From Limnohabitans sp. Bal53 (GTDB lineage Bacteria > Pseudomonadota > Gammaproteobacteria > Burkholderiales > Burkholderiaceae_C), in contig NZ_NESH01000001.1 of NCBI RefSeq assembly GCF_003063355.1, positions 124,001 through 188,000 of the forward strand: a stretch of DNA of 64,000 bases. Reading direction: 5' to 3'. Every line of letters begins with the position of its first letter. The first letter of the stretch is position 1. Position numbers and translations under genes: made by a program. The notes under the pieces were generated by a model, which worked only from the letters and a program-made list of their open reading frames with translations, had not been told where the DNA came from and did no database searches. Shown here one piece after another: positions 9,339 through 17,013 of this stretch.

Positions 9339-10477
9339 TGCGGCAGCACGCTGCTAGGAAGGTTCACCACCCGTGCCTCCAGCCATTGCGCCTGGGTCAG
9401 CGGGCCTTGGCGGCAGTGGGCGTAGGTCGGCAGGCGGTTCATTAGCGCCCAGATCGGGCGAGTCATCACGCCCGCATCGTTGGTCGACTTCAGCAGGGCG
9501 TCGCGTTGTTCTCGACTGTCGCAGACGACAGCGTTGAGCCAGTAGTTGGAGCGGCAGCCCTCGGGCTCGGTGACGAACTGCAGGTCGGAGCCGCTGAAGT
9601 ACGCGGCGTATCGCGAGGCCAGTTCGCGCTTGTTGGCCACGAAGGCCTCCAGCTGTTCGAGCTGGGCGCAGCCCAGTGCTGCATTCAGGTTGGGCAACCG
9701 GTAGTTGTAGCCGACCTCGTCGTGCAAGTACTCGTAGGGGTGGGGGCGCTTGGCGGTAGTGGTGAGGTGCTTGGCCCGTGCGCCCAGCGTCTCGTCGGTG
9801 AGGATCATGCCGCCACCACCGGTGGTGATGATCTTGTTGCCGTTGAAGCTGAGCGTGCCAAGCCGTCCGATGGTTCCGGTGTGGCGACCTTTGTACAGGC
9901 TGCCGAGCGACTCGGCGGCGTCTTCAACCAAGGCCACGTGCCAGCGGGCACAAACCTCGACGAGGCCGTCCAGATCGGCTGGGTGGCCGAAGGTGTGCAT
10001 CGGCAGGCAGGCCCGGATCACCTTGGCGTCGGCCCGGGTGCGGCACACGCCATCGCCGTCCACACGGGCATGGTCGCTCAGCCAGTGGTCGAGCGCTTGC
10101 GGCGACAAGCCCAGGGTGTGCCGGTCGACGTCGACAAACACAGGCTCGGCCCCGCAATAGGCGATCGCATTGCAGGTGGCGACGAACGTCAATGGCTGTG
10201 TGATCACCAGGTCGCCGGACTCGACATCGGCCAGCTTCAGGGCGATGTGCAGGGCGGCCGTGCCGTTTACGGTGGCGACTGCCCGCGCGGCGCCGGTGTA
10301 GGCGGCCATGTCGCGCTCGAAGCGGTCGACGTAGGCGCCAACGCTGGAGACGAACGTAGAGTCGATTGTGTCGACAACATATTCGCGCTCATTACCCGAG
10401 AACACCGGGGCATGCAGCGGTATGAAGTCGGTGCTTCGGTAATGTTCGCGAACGAAATCGATCAGGGCGTTAAACAT
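9335..10477 (-). CDS. legC: PLP-dependent sugar 4-aminotransferase, LegC family
   Basis: A 380-residue DegT/DnrJ/EryC1-type aminotransferase. The PLP-binding Asp lies in VEDAAESLGS (D186) and the Schiff-base lysine in LSFNGNKIITTGGGGM (K215). The N-terminal IPLHAPVFSGNEREYV segment is typical of the LegC subgroup, which aminates the 4-keto sugar made by LegB using glutamate. It sits 3 bp after the legB stop, so the two steps are coupled. Confidence 0.9.
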   Translation of the reverse strand: MFNALIDFVREHYRSTDFIPLHAPVFSGNEREYVVDTIDSTFVSSVGAYVDRFERDMAAYTGAARAVATVNGTAALHIALKLADVESGDLVITQPLTFVATCNAIAYCGAEPVFVDVDRHTLGLSPQALDHWLSDHARVDGDGVCRTRADAKVIRACLPMHTFGHPADLDGLVEVCARWHVALVEDAAESLGSLYKGRHTGTIGRLGTLSFNGNKIITTGGGGMILTDETLGARAKHLTTTAKRPHPYEYLHDEVGYNYRLPNLNAALGCAQLEQLEAFVANKRELASRYAAYFSGSDLQFVTEPEGCRSNYWLNAVVCDSREQRDALLKSTNDAGVMTRPIWALMNRLPTYAHCRQGPLTQAQWLEARVVNLPSSVLPQ

Positions 10478-10480
10478 GGA

Positions 10481-11473
10481 TTAGACGTTGTAGATGTCAG
10501 CCTTGTACTTGGCCAGGTTTTCAGCACGGGTGAACCAGGTGATGGTCTCCTGCAGGCCGGTGCGGATGTCGTAGGCGGGTTCGAATCCGGTGAGTGAACG
10601 AATTTTGGTGTTGTCACACCACAGTCGGAAGACTTCAGATTTGCCCGGTCGCAAGCGTTGTTCATCAGTCAGGAATTCGACGTCGCTGTTCATGAGTTCG
10701 CGAATCAGTTTCAGGGTGTCGCCGACCGAGATCTCGAAGTTCGAACCAATATTCACGATCTCTCCGATAGCCTTTTCGCAACGAGCCAGTTCGAGAAATC
10801 CGCGGCAGGTGTCGGCAACATAGTTGAAGTCGCGCGTAGGGGTTACGTCACCTAGCTGGATCTGCTTCTTGCCGTTGGCGATCTGCGTGATGATCGTCGG
10901 GATCACCGCGCGCGCGGATTGGCGCGGGCCATAGGTGTTAAACGGACGGGCGATTGTGACGGGCAGGTTGAAAGCGTTGAAGAAGCTCATTGCCATCGCG
11001 TCAGCGCCTATCTTGGAGGCGCTGTAGGGCGACTGCGGTTGCAATGGATGCTTCTCATCTATCGGCACGTACTGGGCCGTGCCGTAGACTTCGCTGGTTG
11101 AGGTGTGGATTACCCGTTTCACACCATTTTCAAGTGCCGCTTGGCAAATATTGAGAGTACCCTTGACGTTGGTATCCACGTAGCTGTCTGGGGCCACATA
11201 CGAATAAGGAATAGCGATCAACGCTGCTAAGTGAAATACTATGTCAACCTCTTTTGTAATGTGCTTGCAGTAATGAGGATCACGAACGTCTCCATTAAGT
11301 ACTTCAATTTCATTGGAACATTCGACATCCTCCAGCCACCCCCAATAATTGAAGGAGTTGTACTGCGATAGCGCCTTAACTTTGTAACCCTCTCGAACTA
11401 ATAACTCGGTGAGATGGGACCCTATAAAGCCATCGGCACCCGTAACCAAAATTGTTTCTTGATATTTGCTCAT
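10481..11473 (-). CDS. legB: nucleotide-sugar 4,6-dehydratase LegB
   Basis: A 330-residue extended short-chain dehydrogenase. The NAD-binding GxxGxxG is at residues 12-18 (TGADGFIGSHL). The active-site YxxxK is Y150-K154 (PYSASK), with the Ser/Thr of TSTSEVYG at 124-131. The RPFNTYGPRQSARAVIPTII stretch is typical of LegB/GDP- or UDP-HexNAc 4,6-dehydratases. It performs the first committed step of the legionaminate branch. Its start overlaps the MarR gene stop by 4 bp. Confidence 0.92.
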   Translation of the reverse strand: MSKYQETILVTGADGFIGSHLTELLVREGYKVKALSQYNSFNYWGWLEDVECSNEIEVLNGDVRDPHYCKHITKEVDIVFHLAALIAIPYSYVAPDSYVDTNVKGTLNICQAALENGVKRVIHTSTSEVYGTAQYVPIDEKHPLQPQSPYSASKIGADAMAMSFFNAFNLPVTIARPFNTYGPRQSARAVIPTIITQIANGKKQIQLGDVTPTRDFNYVADTCRGFLELARCEKAIGEIVNIGSNFEISVGDTLKLIRELMNSDVEFLTDEQRLRPGKSEVFRLWCDNTKIRSLTGFEPAYDIRTGLQETITWFTRAENLAKYKADIYNV

Positions 11474-11835
11474 ACTTTTTGTGCTCTTTCTGAATCGGGC
11501 GTTTCAACTTCTGACTTCAACGCCTCAATCTCCACCTTCAGCGCGTCGTACTCTTCCATCTTGCGCTTGAGGAACCGGCTGGTCAGCGCCACCTTCTCAG
11601 CAATGCCCTGGGGGGTGAGCAGGTAGACGTACTTGAACTTGTTTTTACTTTTGGAGAAGTTCGCCATCTTCACAAAGCCCTTGTTGATGAGGGCGTTGAG
11701 GCAGTAGTTCAGCCCGCCAACGCTCATGCCGAGCTTGTCGGCCAGCTCGCGCTGGGTCAGGTCTGGGTTGTCTTGCAAGATGCGCATGATCCGGAAATGG
11801 GTGTCTTCTTGGATCTTGGCTTGGCGGCTGGTCAT
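11470..11835 (-). CDS. MarR-family EPS-associated transcriptional regulator
   Basis: A 121-residue winged-helix protein. The recognition region TQRELADKLGMSVGGLNYCLNALINKGFV (about 28-56) is followed by a basic wing (FSKSKNKFKYVYLLTPQG) and a C-terminal coiled coil. It matches the small MarR group found at the head of exopolysaccharide clusters in beta- and gammaproteobacteria. As the first gene of the operon and downstream of an ops site, it probably tunes expression of the locus. It overlaps legB by 4 bp. Confidence 0.85.
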   Translation of the reverse strand: MTSRQAKIQEDTHFRIMRILQDNPDLTQRELADKLGMSVGGLNYCLNALINKGFVKMANFSKSKNKFKYVYLLTPQGIAEKVALTSRFLKRKMEEYDALKVEIEALKSEVETPDSERAQKV

Positions 11836-12089
11836 GTTTGTGCGGCTCTTTTTTGAGTTGGCGTAAGGGCTATATTCGCTTTGGGCACGCTACCGCCATG
11901 CCGTGTCACTACGGACAAGCGCGGTCTAGGGGGTAAAAAGTAAGGTCTAACGCACTTCCGTAAGAAGTCGAACAAGTTTACCGCAGAACCGGCTTCCGTT
12001 CGAGATCTGAACAGAATTAATTTTCGAATCAAGAACAGTATTGGGCTGCTCCGGGGTGGCGCCCCGTGTCAGAGCCCCGGGGTCGCCTC
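11836..12089. other. intergenic leader of the polysaccharide operon
   Basis: This 254-bp spacer separates the ParB-like genes from the MarR regulator. It contains the ops element at 11886-11897 on the minus strand. A GC-rich stretch at 12055-12090 has several overlapping inverted GGGGC/GCCCC elements but no T-run after them, so it is not called as a terminator. I see no convincing -35/-10 pair. An open frame of 66 codons on the minus strand has no ribosome site and is not called. Confidence 0.5.
11886..11897 (-). promoter_or_regulatory. ops element (RfaH recruitment site)
   Basis: The minus strand reads GGCGGTAGCGTG, an exact copy of the 12-nt ops core of JUMPstart sequences. In enterobacteria it pauses RNA polymerase and recruits RfaH to the non-template strand. 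It lies 50 bp before the MarR start codon at the head of the polysaccharide operon. A gene for an RfaH family protein is only 4 kb upstream (15886-16842). Function here is inferred from this pairing. Confidence 0.85.
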
Positions 12090-13145
12090 CTATTGGGCCG
12101 CTTCGGCAGTCTCGGCCTGCTGCTGTTGCACGGCCTCTTCCATGCTGACAGTGTTCACCACCAGCTCCAGGTGGGTCAGGATTTCGGGCTCGTGCCGGCC
12201 GATGTAGCTCTTGACGGCTCCGTTGGCCAGCAGCTTGGTGAGGTAGCCCTTGGCCACCACCAGGTTGAGCAGGTCGGAGCCGTAGGAGCTTTCGGCCTCC
12301 TGGTACTTCTCCTGCACCTGGCTCATCTCCTTCTCCAGCTTTTCGATCTGCTCGATGGGCGCGGCCTTCTTTTCTCGCTCGGCGGGCTTGACGTCGGTGC
12401 GCTGCTCCGGCGGCGTGGCCTTGAGCAGGGCCTCGGCATGCGCCACGGTGATGGTGTTGCTGGCAATCATCAGCTCCACGGCCTCCACCTGGCGGGCGGC
12501 CTTCATGTTGCGCAGGATGCGGGTGACGTCTGGGGTGAACTGTTTGTCTTGCAGCAGGGTGATGGCCTCGGGGCAGATGCCTTCTAGCAGGTTGATGCGC
12601 CGGTTGATGGAGCTCAGGTTGACGTTGAATGCCCGGGCAAGCCGCTCCTTGCTCACGCCCCGGTCAATCGCGCGGCGGATCATGTAGTGCTCGGCAATGG
12701 TCGAGAGCCGGTTGATATGGTGGTTGTAGGAAAAAGTCTCATCGTCCTTGGCGAACAGGCAGGGGCCGACGCTCATGCCCAGTTCCTTCAGGGCCAGCAC
12801 GCGCAAGTGGCCGTCCAGTACCAGGTACTCGGGCTTCTTGCGGTCGGGCTGGATGACGGACAGCGGCTCGATCAGACCCACTTCGTTGATGGAGGAGACA
12901 ATCTGTTTGTACTTGCGGGTGCTCATGACGCCGTCCGGTACCTTCTTGCTGGGCAGAAGCTGGTCCAGCGGGATCTGGTAGGTCTCCAGCTCGAAACCCA
13001 GCAGGGTGTTCAGCGGCCCGGTGGGTAGGTTGGGGCCGTCGTCGCCGTCGTGGGTGCTGTCGCTGCTTGGGCGGTAGATGCCGGGGTACATCTCGGTGAG
13101 GTTGCTGTGTGGGGCGTGGTGGTTGGCTTGGCGTGCAGTATTCAC
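12090..13145 (-). CDS. ParB-like protein with RepB-type C-terminus
   Basis: A 351-residue DNA-binding protein. A ParB N-terminal (CTPase-type) domain spans about residues 55-140, with the LDGHLRVLALKELG motif in place of the classical GERRxRA. A central KorB/ParB-like HTH follows (KERLARAFNVNLSSINRRINLLEG). The C-terminal part contains a predicted coiled coil and resembles plasmid RepB partition proteins. No ParA gene is nearby. Its start overlaps the stop of the second ParB-like gene by 4 bp, so the two probably act together. It may serve the adjacent recombinase or act as a regulator rather than partition DNA. Confidence 0.7.
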   Translation of the reverse strand: MNTARQANHHAPHSNLTEMYPGIYRPSSDSTHDGDDGPNLPTGPLNTLLGFELETYQIPLDQLLPSKKVPDGVMSTRKYKQIVSSINEVGLIEPLSVIQPDRKKPEYLVLDGHLRVLALKELGMSVGPCLFAKDDETFSYNHHINRLSTIAEHYMIRRAIDRGVSKERLARAFNVNLSSINRRINLLEGICPEAITLLQDKQFTPDVTRILRNMKAARQVEAVELMIASNTITVAHAEALLKATPPEQRTDVKPAEREKKAAPIEQIEKLEKEMSQVQEKYQEAESSYGSDLLNLVVAKGYLTKLLANGAVKSYIGRHEPEILTHLELVVNTVSMEEAVQQQQAETAEAAQ

Positions 13146-14092
13146 AGTGTGGCTCCTTCGAGTTCGGGGTGGTCGGGGGTGCTGGCGCTGCCCAGGGTGT
13201 TGATCCGCTCGGCCAGGTACTTGGGCAGGGTGTCCAGGCCTTCGGCGCGCAGCAGGTTCACGAAGTGCTCGTCGGCGAACAGCTTTTTGAGGCCTTGGAC
13301 GACCAGGAGCAGCCGTTGGTGGGCGTGCTCGGCTTTGAGGACCATCTTGCGCTGGCGCTCCACCTCGCGCTGATAGGTACGCACCAGGCTGTAGCTGGAG
13401 GTGGGGGGCTTGATCTGGTCGCGGTTGGGGGATGCTGGGCCGTGTTCCAGGCGTTTTTCGATCAGGCGCTTGGCTTCGATGATCTGGCGGCCCTTGAGCT
13501 GGCCGTTTTCGTAGGCTTCTTGCAGCAGGTCGCCCAGGTTGGCTTGGCCGTCGCCCTCGGTGGCGTTTTCGTTGGCGCGAGCGATTTCCAAGGCGGTGGT
13601 CAGCGGGATGGTGCCGCGCTGCACGCCTTCTATGAGGCGCTCCTCCCCCTGGTCGAGTAGGAAGACGATGTCTTTGACGTACTTGGGCGACAGGCCCGTT
13701 TTCTGGATGATGATTTCGGCGCTGTAGCCGCGCTTCCTCAGCACCTCAATGTCGGCCAGGATCTCCAGCGGGCGGTAGCCGCGCCGGGCGATGTTCTCGG
13801 CCAGGCTCATGATGAAGGCGTCTTCATCGGTCACGTCCACCACCAGGGCGGGGATATAGGTCTCGCCCAGGATGCGGAAGGCGTTGAGCCGCCCCTCGCC
13901 GCAGACCAGCACGTAGCGGGGGTCGCCATCGTCGCCGGGGCGCTCGGCCACGGTGATGGGTTTTTTGAGGCCGATGGCGCGGATGTTGTCCACGATCTCC
14001 TCAAAGACCTTCATGTTGCGGTCGCGGGAGTTGAGGATCTCGATGCGGTTGATGGGGACGAGCGTGACGGTGTCGGGGGTGCCGGTCATCAT
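13142..14092 (-). CDS. ParB-like nuclease/CTPase-domain protein
   Basis: A 316-residue ParB-type protein. The N-terminal domain (about 10-105) carries VCGEGRLNAFRILG and MSLAENIARRGYRPLE, which correspond to the ParB GERR and ENLQR motifs. An HTH region follows (YSAEIIIQKTGLSPKYVKDIVFLLDQ). The C-terminal 80 residues are helical. A good ribosome site (AGGAG) precedes ATG 14092 on the minus strand. It is followed without a gap by the second ParB-like gene and preceded by a serine recombinase; without ParA, a role in recombination or gene control is as likely as partition. Confidence 0.7.
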   Translation of the reverse strand: MMTGTPDTVTLVPINRIEILNSRDRNMKVFEEIVDNIRAIGLKKPITVAERPGDDGDPRYVLVCGEGRLNAFRILGETYIPALVVDVTDEDAFIMSLAENIARRGYRPLEILADIEVLRKRGYSAEIIIQKTGLSPKYVKDIVFLLDQGEERLIEGVQRGTIPLTTALEIARANENATEGDGQANLGDLLQEAYENGQLKGRQIIEAKRLIEKRLEHGPASPNRDQIKPPTSSYSLVRTYQREVERQRKMVLKAEHAHQRLLLVVQGLKKLFADEHFVNLLRAEGLDTLPKYLAERINTLGSASTPDHPELEGATL

Positions 14093-14187
14093 GAGGGGCT
14101 CCTGTGCTGTGGCGGGTGGGTTGGGCTCGGGTTCATGGGTGGGCTTCCTTTCTGGGGGTGGTGGGTGTTGGTTTTTTGGGGTTGGGT

Positions 14188-15816
14188 TCAGACACGGCGC
14201 TGCAGGCGCTCGCGCTCCGACATGCCGTAGAAGAAGTTCAGGTCGTCAAAGCGAAAGCACTCGAAGTCGGCGCTGTTCCTGTTGCTGACGCGGATTTCCT
14301 GATCGGGCAGGTCCAGCCGGGGCAGCAGGTAGTAGTCCAGCTCGGCGGTGTTGGCGGCATCCAGCCGGATGGCCACCGTGATGTCCGGGTCGAACTTGGC
14401 CGGATCAAACCGGATGCGCCAGCGCTGGTGGCCGTTGGCCGCCGTCTGGCAGCGGGCCAGCACCAGGCTGATGACCAGCTCGTCGTTGAGGGTGAGCAGA
14501 TCGGTCTTGGGGTCGCGGGTGATGTGGCCGCCCAGTTCAGCGATGGTGTGTTCGGTGCGGCTGACGATTTCCGGGTGCAGCTGGCGCAGGCGCCGGTTGA
14601 TTTCCAGAAACTCAGTGCTGCGCGGGCAGTGGTAGCCCACCAGTTCGTAGGCCCGGGTCAGGCTGCCAAAGCGCTGGATGTAGGTGGCTGCACTGGGCAG
14701 CGCCGGGGCCTGGTCGATGATGAAGCCCGACAGGCGACCGCATTCGGCGTACAAGGCCTTGAGGTGGTCGAGCAGTTCGGCGTCGGTCAGCTTCTTGCTG
14801 CGCTCGGCAAGGATTTCCTGTGCGGCCATGAAGGTGGCCACCGGCACGATGCCGTCAAATGCCCCCTCCTTGCGGATCCACATCTCGGGCGGGTTGTCGA
14901 CATGCTTCTTCTTGAGCTTGAAGGAGTGGCGGTTGTAGACGTTGTTGCCGATGTACTTTTCGTTGGTCAGCACCTGGCGCACGGTGCTATAGGTCCAGGG
15001 GCGGTCCTGGTCTGTGTAGATTGGCTGGTCGTTCAGGAGCTTGACGATTTCGGCCAGTGGCAGATCGCCCTCCACCAGCCAGCGGTAGATCTGGTTGACG
15101 GTGGCCACTTCCGCATCTGGCCCGGGCATCAGGATCACCCGGTCGGTCTGCAGGCTCTTGTGCTCGCCGCGTTTCAATTCACCTTTGACCTGGCCAGCCT
15201 GGTCAATCAGCACCCGGCGCAGGCCAAAGCCTGCAGGGCCGCCCTGGCGATAGCCCATCTCGATCAAGCGGCACTGGCCGGCAAACACCTTGGCAGAAAG
15301 CTCCCGGCTGTATTCGCCGGCCATGGCACGCTTGACGCCCTTGACGATGGTCGAGACCGGGGAGCCATCGTTTTCAAACTGCTCGGCGACGTAGGAGACC
15401 GCGATGCCTTTGCGCTTGCAGATGTACTCGTAATACGCCGACTCATCCGCATCCTGAAACCGCCCCCAGCGGCTGACGTCGTAGACCAGGATCAGGTTGA
15501 AGTCGGTGTTGCCGGATTCGACATCGGCAATCAGGCGCTGCAGCGAAGCTCGGCCATCGATGGACAGCCCGCTTTTGCCCTCGTCGGCGTAGGTGCGGAC
15601 GATCTGGATGTTGCGACGGTCGGCGTACTCCTGGATCTTATCGGCCTGGTTGTGCGTGGAGTACTGCTGATGCTCGGTGGACATGCGCACGTACTGGGCG
15701 GCGCGGAAGGCGGGTGTGGATGCCGGTGGTGTCGGTGGTTCTGGGGTGGGTTCGGATGCTGTGGCCATGTTCTTTCTGCGCTCTTTCGTTTGAGCCATGT
15801 TTGCTTCGAAGGCCAA
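14188..15816 (-). CDS. large serine recombinase
   Basis: A 542-residue site-specific recombinase. The resolvase catalytic domain covers about residues 37-190, with the nucleophile in QYVRMSTEHQ (S46 from the first ATG) and the conserved LILVYDVSRWGRF. The DNA-binding Recombinase domain follows (PAGFGLRRVL through VRQVLTNEKYIGNNVYNR). No zinc-ribbon cysteines are seen; instead residues near 390-420 (LPSAATYIQRFGSLTRAYELVGY region) resemble the homing-endonuclease-associated repeat. Starts at 15816, 15798 and 15768 are all possible. It may move the island containing the ParB-like and RfaH-like genes; no att sites were identified. Confidence 0.82.
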   Translation of the reverse strand: MAFEANMAQTKERRKNMATASEPTPEPPTPPASTPAFRAAQYVRMSTEHQQYSTHNQADKIQEYADRRNIQIVRTYADEGKSGLSIDGRASLQRLIADVESGNTDFNLILVYDVSRWGRFQDADESAYYEYICKRKGIAVSYVAEQFENDGSPVSTIVKGVKRAMAGEYSRELSAKVFAGQCRLIEMGYRQGGPAGFGLRRVLIDQAGQVKGELKRGEHKSLQTDRVILMPGPDAEVATVNQIYRWLVEGDLPLAEIVKLLNDQPIYTDQDRPWTYSTVRQVLTNEKYIGNNVYNRHSFKLKKKHVDNPPEMWIRKEGAFDGIVPVATFMAAQEILAERSKKLTDAELLDHLKALYAECGRLSGFIIDQAPALPSAATYIQRFGSLTRAYELVGYHCPRSTEFLEINRRLRQLHPEIVSRTEHTIAELGGHITRDPKTDLLTLNDELVISLVLARCQTAANGHQRWRIRFDPAKFDPDITVAIRLDAANTAELDYYLLPRLDLPDQEIRVSNRNSADFECFRFDDLNFFYGMSERERLQRRV

Positions 15817-15817
15817 G
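15799..15817 (-). promoter_or_regulatory. degenerate copy of the dispersed leader motif
   Basis: The minus strand carries CTTGGCCTT starting at 15817, GCAAACA in the middle, and CATGGC at the +18 offset. This is a weak version of the CTTGGCTT-N10-CAGCGCGT motif found ahead of six other genes in the window. It coincides with the possible start codons of the serine recombinase. Only the first half matches well, so this copy is tentative. Confidence 0.3.
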
Positions 15818-15885
15818 ACGTATCAAGGCATTCGGCGCAGAATGAAGGCGATAAGGCGAAGAAAGCGACGGTGGTCGCCGATGAT

Positions 15886-16842
15886 TCAGCCGGCCTTGCG
15901 CAGCCGCCCGGCATCGATGTTCATCGACACGGGTTTGGAGAGGATTTCCAGCAGGATGAAAGCGCGGCACTCAGCATCCGCCGTCTGGTAGATCGCCTCG
16001 ATACCGGCAAACGGGCCGTCGGCAATGACCACCGAATCGCCACTGTGGAACATGGCTTCAGTGGGCAGGGCCCGCTCCCGCTGGCGCAGCAGATCGACCA
16101 GGGTGTCATCCACCTTGGCCGCCGGAGCCCCGAAATGCACCAACTGGCTCACCCCCAGGGTGGAGCGGATGGGTGACCAGCTCTTGCCTTGGTCGCTGCT
16201 GTCCAGCCGGATAAACAGGTAGCGCGGGAACATGGGCTCGGTGGCGACCTCTGCTTTGCGACGGCGAATCCGCTCTATGCGCATCTGCGGCAGGTAGCAC
16301 TCGTAGCCCTGGCGTTCCAGGTTGATCAGGGCGATTTCTTCTTGGCGGGGTTTGGTGTGGACGAGGTACCAAGCCGTCGACGGGGATGTGATGACCGTCA
16401 ACGCCGGTGGCGTAGCGGGCGCCGGTTCGGTCTCTGCGACCAGGGAAACCGAGTCGGTTGCTGGAGGCGCTTCTTCTGTCGGGACTGGGGGTGTCGAAAC
16501 CGAAATTGGATCGGGAACCACCGATTCGGTTGGCACGTTCACCTGTTGCAGGATGGGCGAGAGCTTGAAACCGACATGCTCCGCCATCGCCCGCAGCAAG
16601 GTCAACGGCCGATCGCTGGCCAGCACCTGCTCAATCAGCATCGCGGCCTCGTGCCGCTCAATGTCCTGCACATCGGCCGGCAGGTAGTGAATCGACAAGC
16701 CCCGCTGCACGATGGGCGGGCCGATGCCTCGCAGCCGCAGGTCTTGCAGTTGCCGAGTGGTCAAGCCCATGCGATCAGCGACCTGGGGCGCACTGAGCGT
16801 GGTGGCCGGTATTGGGGTGGAACGGGTGTCTTTGTTCTGCAT
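15886..16842 (-). CDS. RfaH-like antitermination factor with N-terminal AlpA-type HTH
   Basis: A 318-residue protein in three parts. Residues 15-66 form an AlpA/excisionase-like HTH (LSAPQVADRMGLTTRQLQ, then RGIGPPIVQRGLSIHYLPADVQDIERHE), similar to the small HTH proteins at 56319 and 63357. Residues 67-155 are a proline-rich linker. Residues 156-257 are an NGN domain (AWYLVHTKPRQEE, LERQGYECYLPQM, EPMFPRYLFIRLD, LGVSQLVHFG), followed by a KOW domain (GDSVVIADGPFAGIEAIY). The NGN-KOW part matches RfaH more closely than NusG, which fits the ops site ahead of the polysaccharide operon. Ordinary RfaH is about 160 residues, so the fusion is unusual. The ribosome site is poor: GGAG lies only 1 nt from the ATG. 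Confidence 0.85.
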   Translation of the reverse strand: MQNKDTRSTPIPATTLSAPQVADRMGLTTRQLQDLRLRGIGPPIVQRGLSIHYLPADVQDIERHEAAMLIEQVLASDRPLTLLRAMAEHVGFKLSPILQQVNVPTESVVPDPISVSTPPVPTEEAPPATDSVSLVAETEPAPATPPALTVITSPSTAWYLVHTKPRQEEIALINLERQGYECYLPQMRIERIRRRKAEVATEPMFPRYLFIRLDSSDQGKSWSPIRSTLGVSQLVHFGAPAAKVDDTLVDLLRQRERALPTEAMFHSGDSVVIADGPFAGIEAIYQTADAECRAFILLEILSKPVSMNIDAGRLRKAG

Positions 16843-16852
16843 GCTCCGATGA

Positions 16853-16878
16853 AGGCGCTGTTTGCGAACAAAGCCAAG
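16853..16878 (-). promoter_or_regulatory. dispersed leader motif before the RfaH-like gene
   Basis: The minus strand has CTTGGCTT starting at 16878 and CAGCGCCT starting at 16860, the same 18-nt phase as in the other copies, with one mismatch in the second half. It ends 10 nt before the RfaH-like start codon, closer than in the other cases. Confidence 0.55.
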
Positions 16879-16904
16879 TCAATGCTGCGCAAATGCGCAC
16901 CACA

Positions 16905-16966
16905 AACGACAAAAGACCCCGCCTTCACCAACTGCCGGGGTTGGCAGATGATGAAGACGGGGTCTT
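16905..16966 (-). terminator. intrinsic terminator after the lysis genes
   Basis: A long hairpin on the minus strand: outer arms AAGACCCCG / CGGGGTCTT (16958-16966 and 16913-16921) and an inner CTGCC/GGCAG stem (16932-16936, 16943-16947), followed by TTTTGTCGTTT. It lies after the Rz gene and before the RfaH-like gene, so it should separate phage late transcription from the polysaccharide-side genes. Confidence 0.75.
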
Positions 16967-17013
16967 CGGGTGTGTGATGCAACGGCGCAGCGCTGCCGGA
17001 ATTGACCCGCTCG

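Noticed and set aside
11832..12032. 66-codon frame in the operon leader
   Set aside because: No ribosome site, overlaps the ops region and has no resemblance to known peptides.
12055..12090. Terminator after the ParB-like genes
   Set aside because: GC-rich inverted elements are present but no T-run follows on the minus strand.
12090..14092. Chromosome or plasmid partition locus
   Set aside because: No ParA gene and no parS-like repeats nearby; other roles are more likely.
14104..16176. 690-codon open frame on the plus strand
   Set aside because: It lies antisense to the serine recombinase and RfaH-like genes, whose domains are clear; long antisense frames are expected at this G+C. Its protein has no recognisable pattern.
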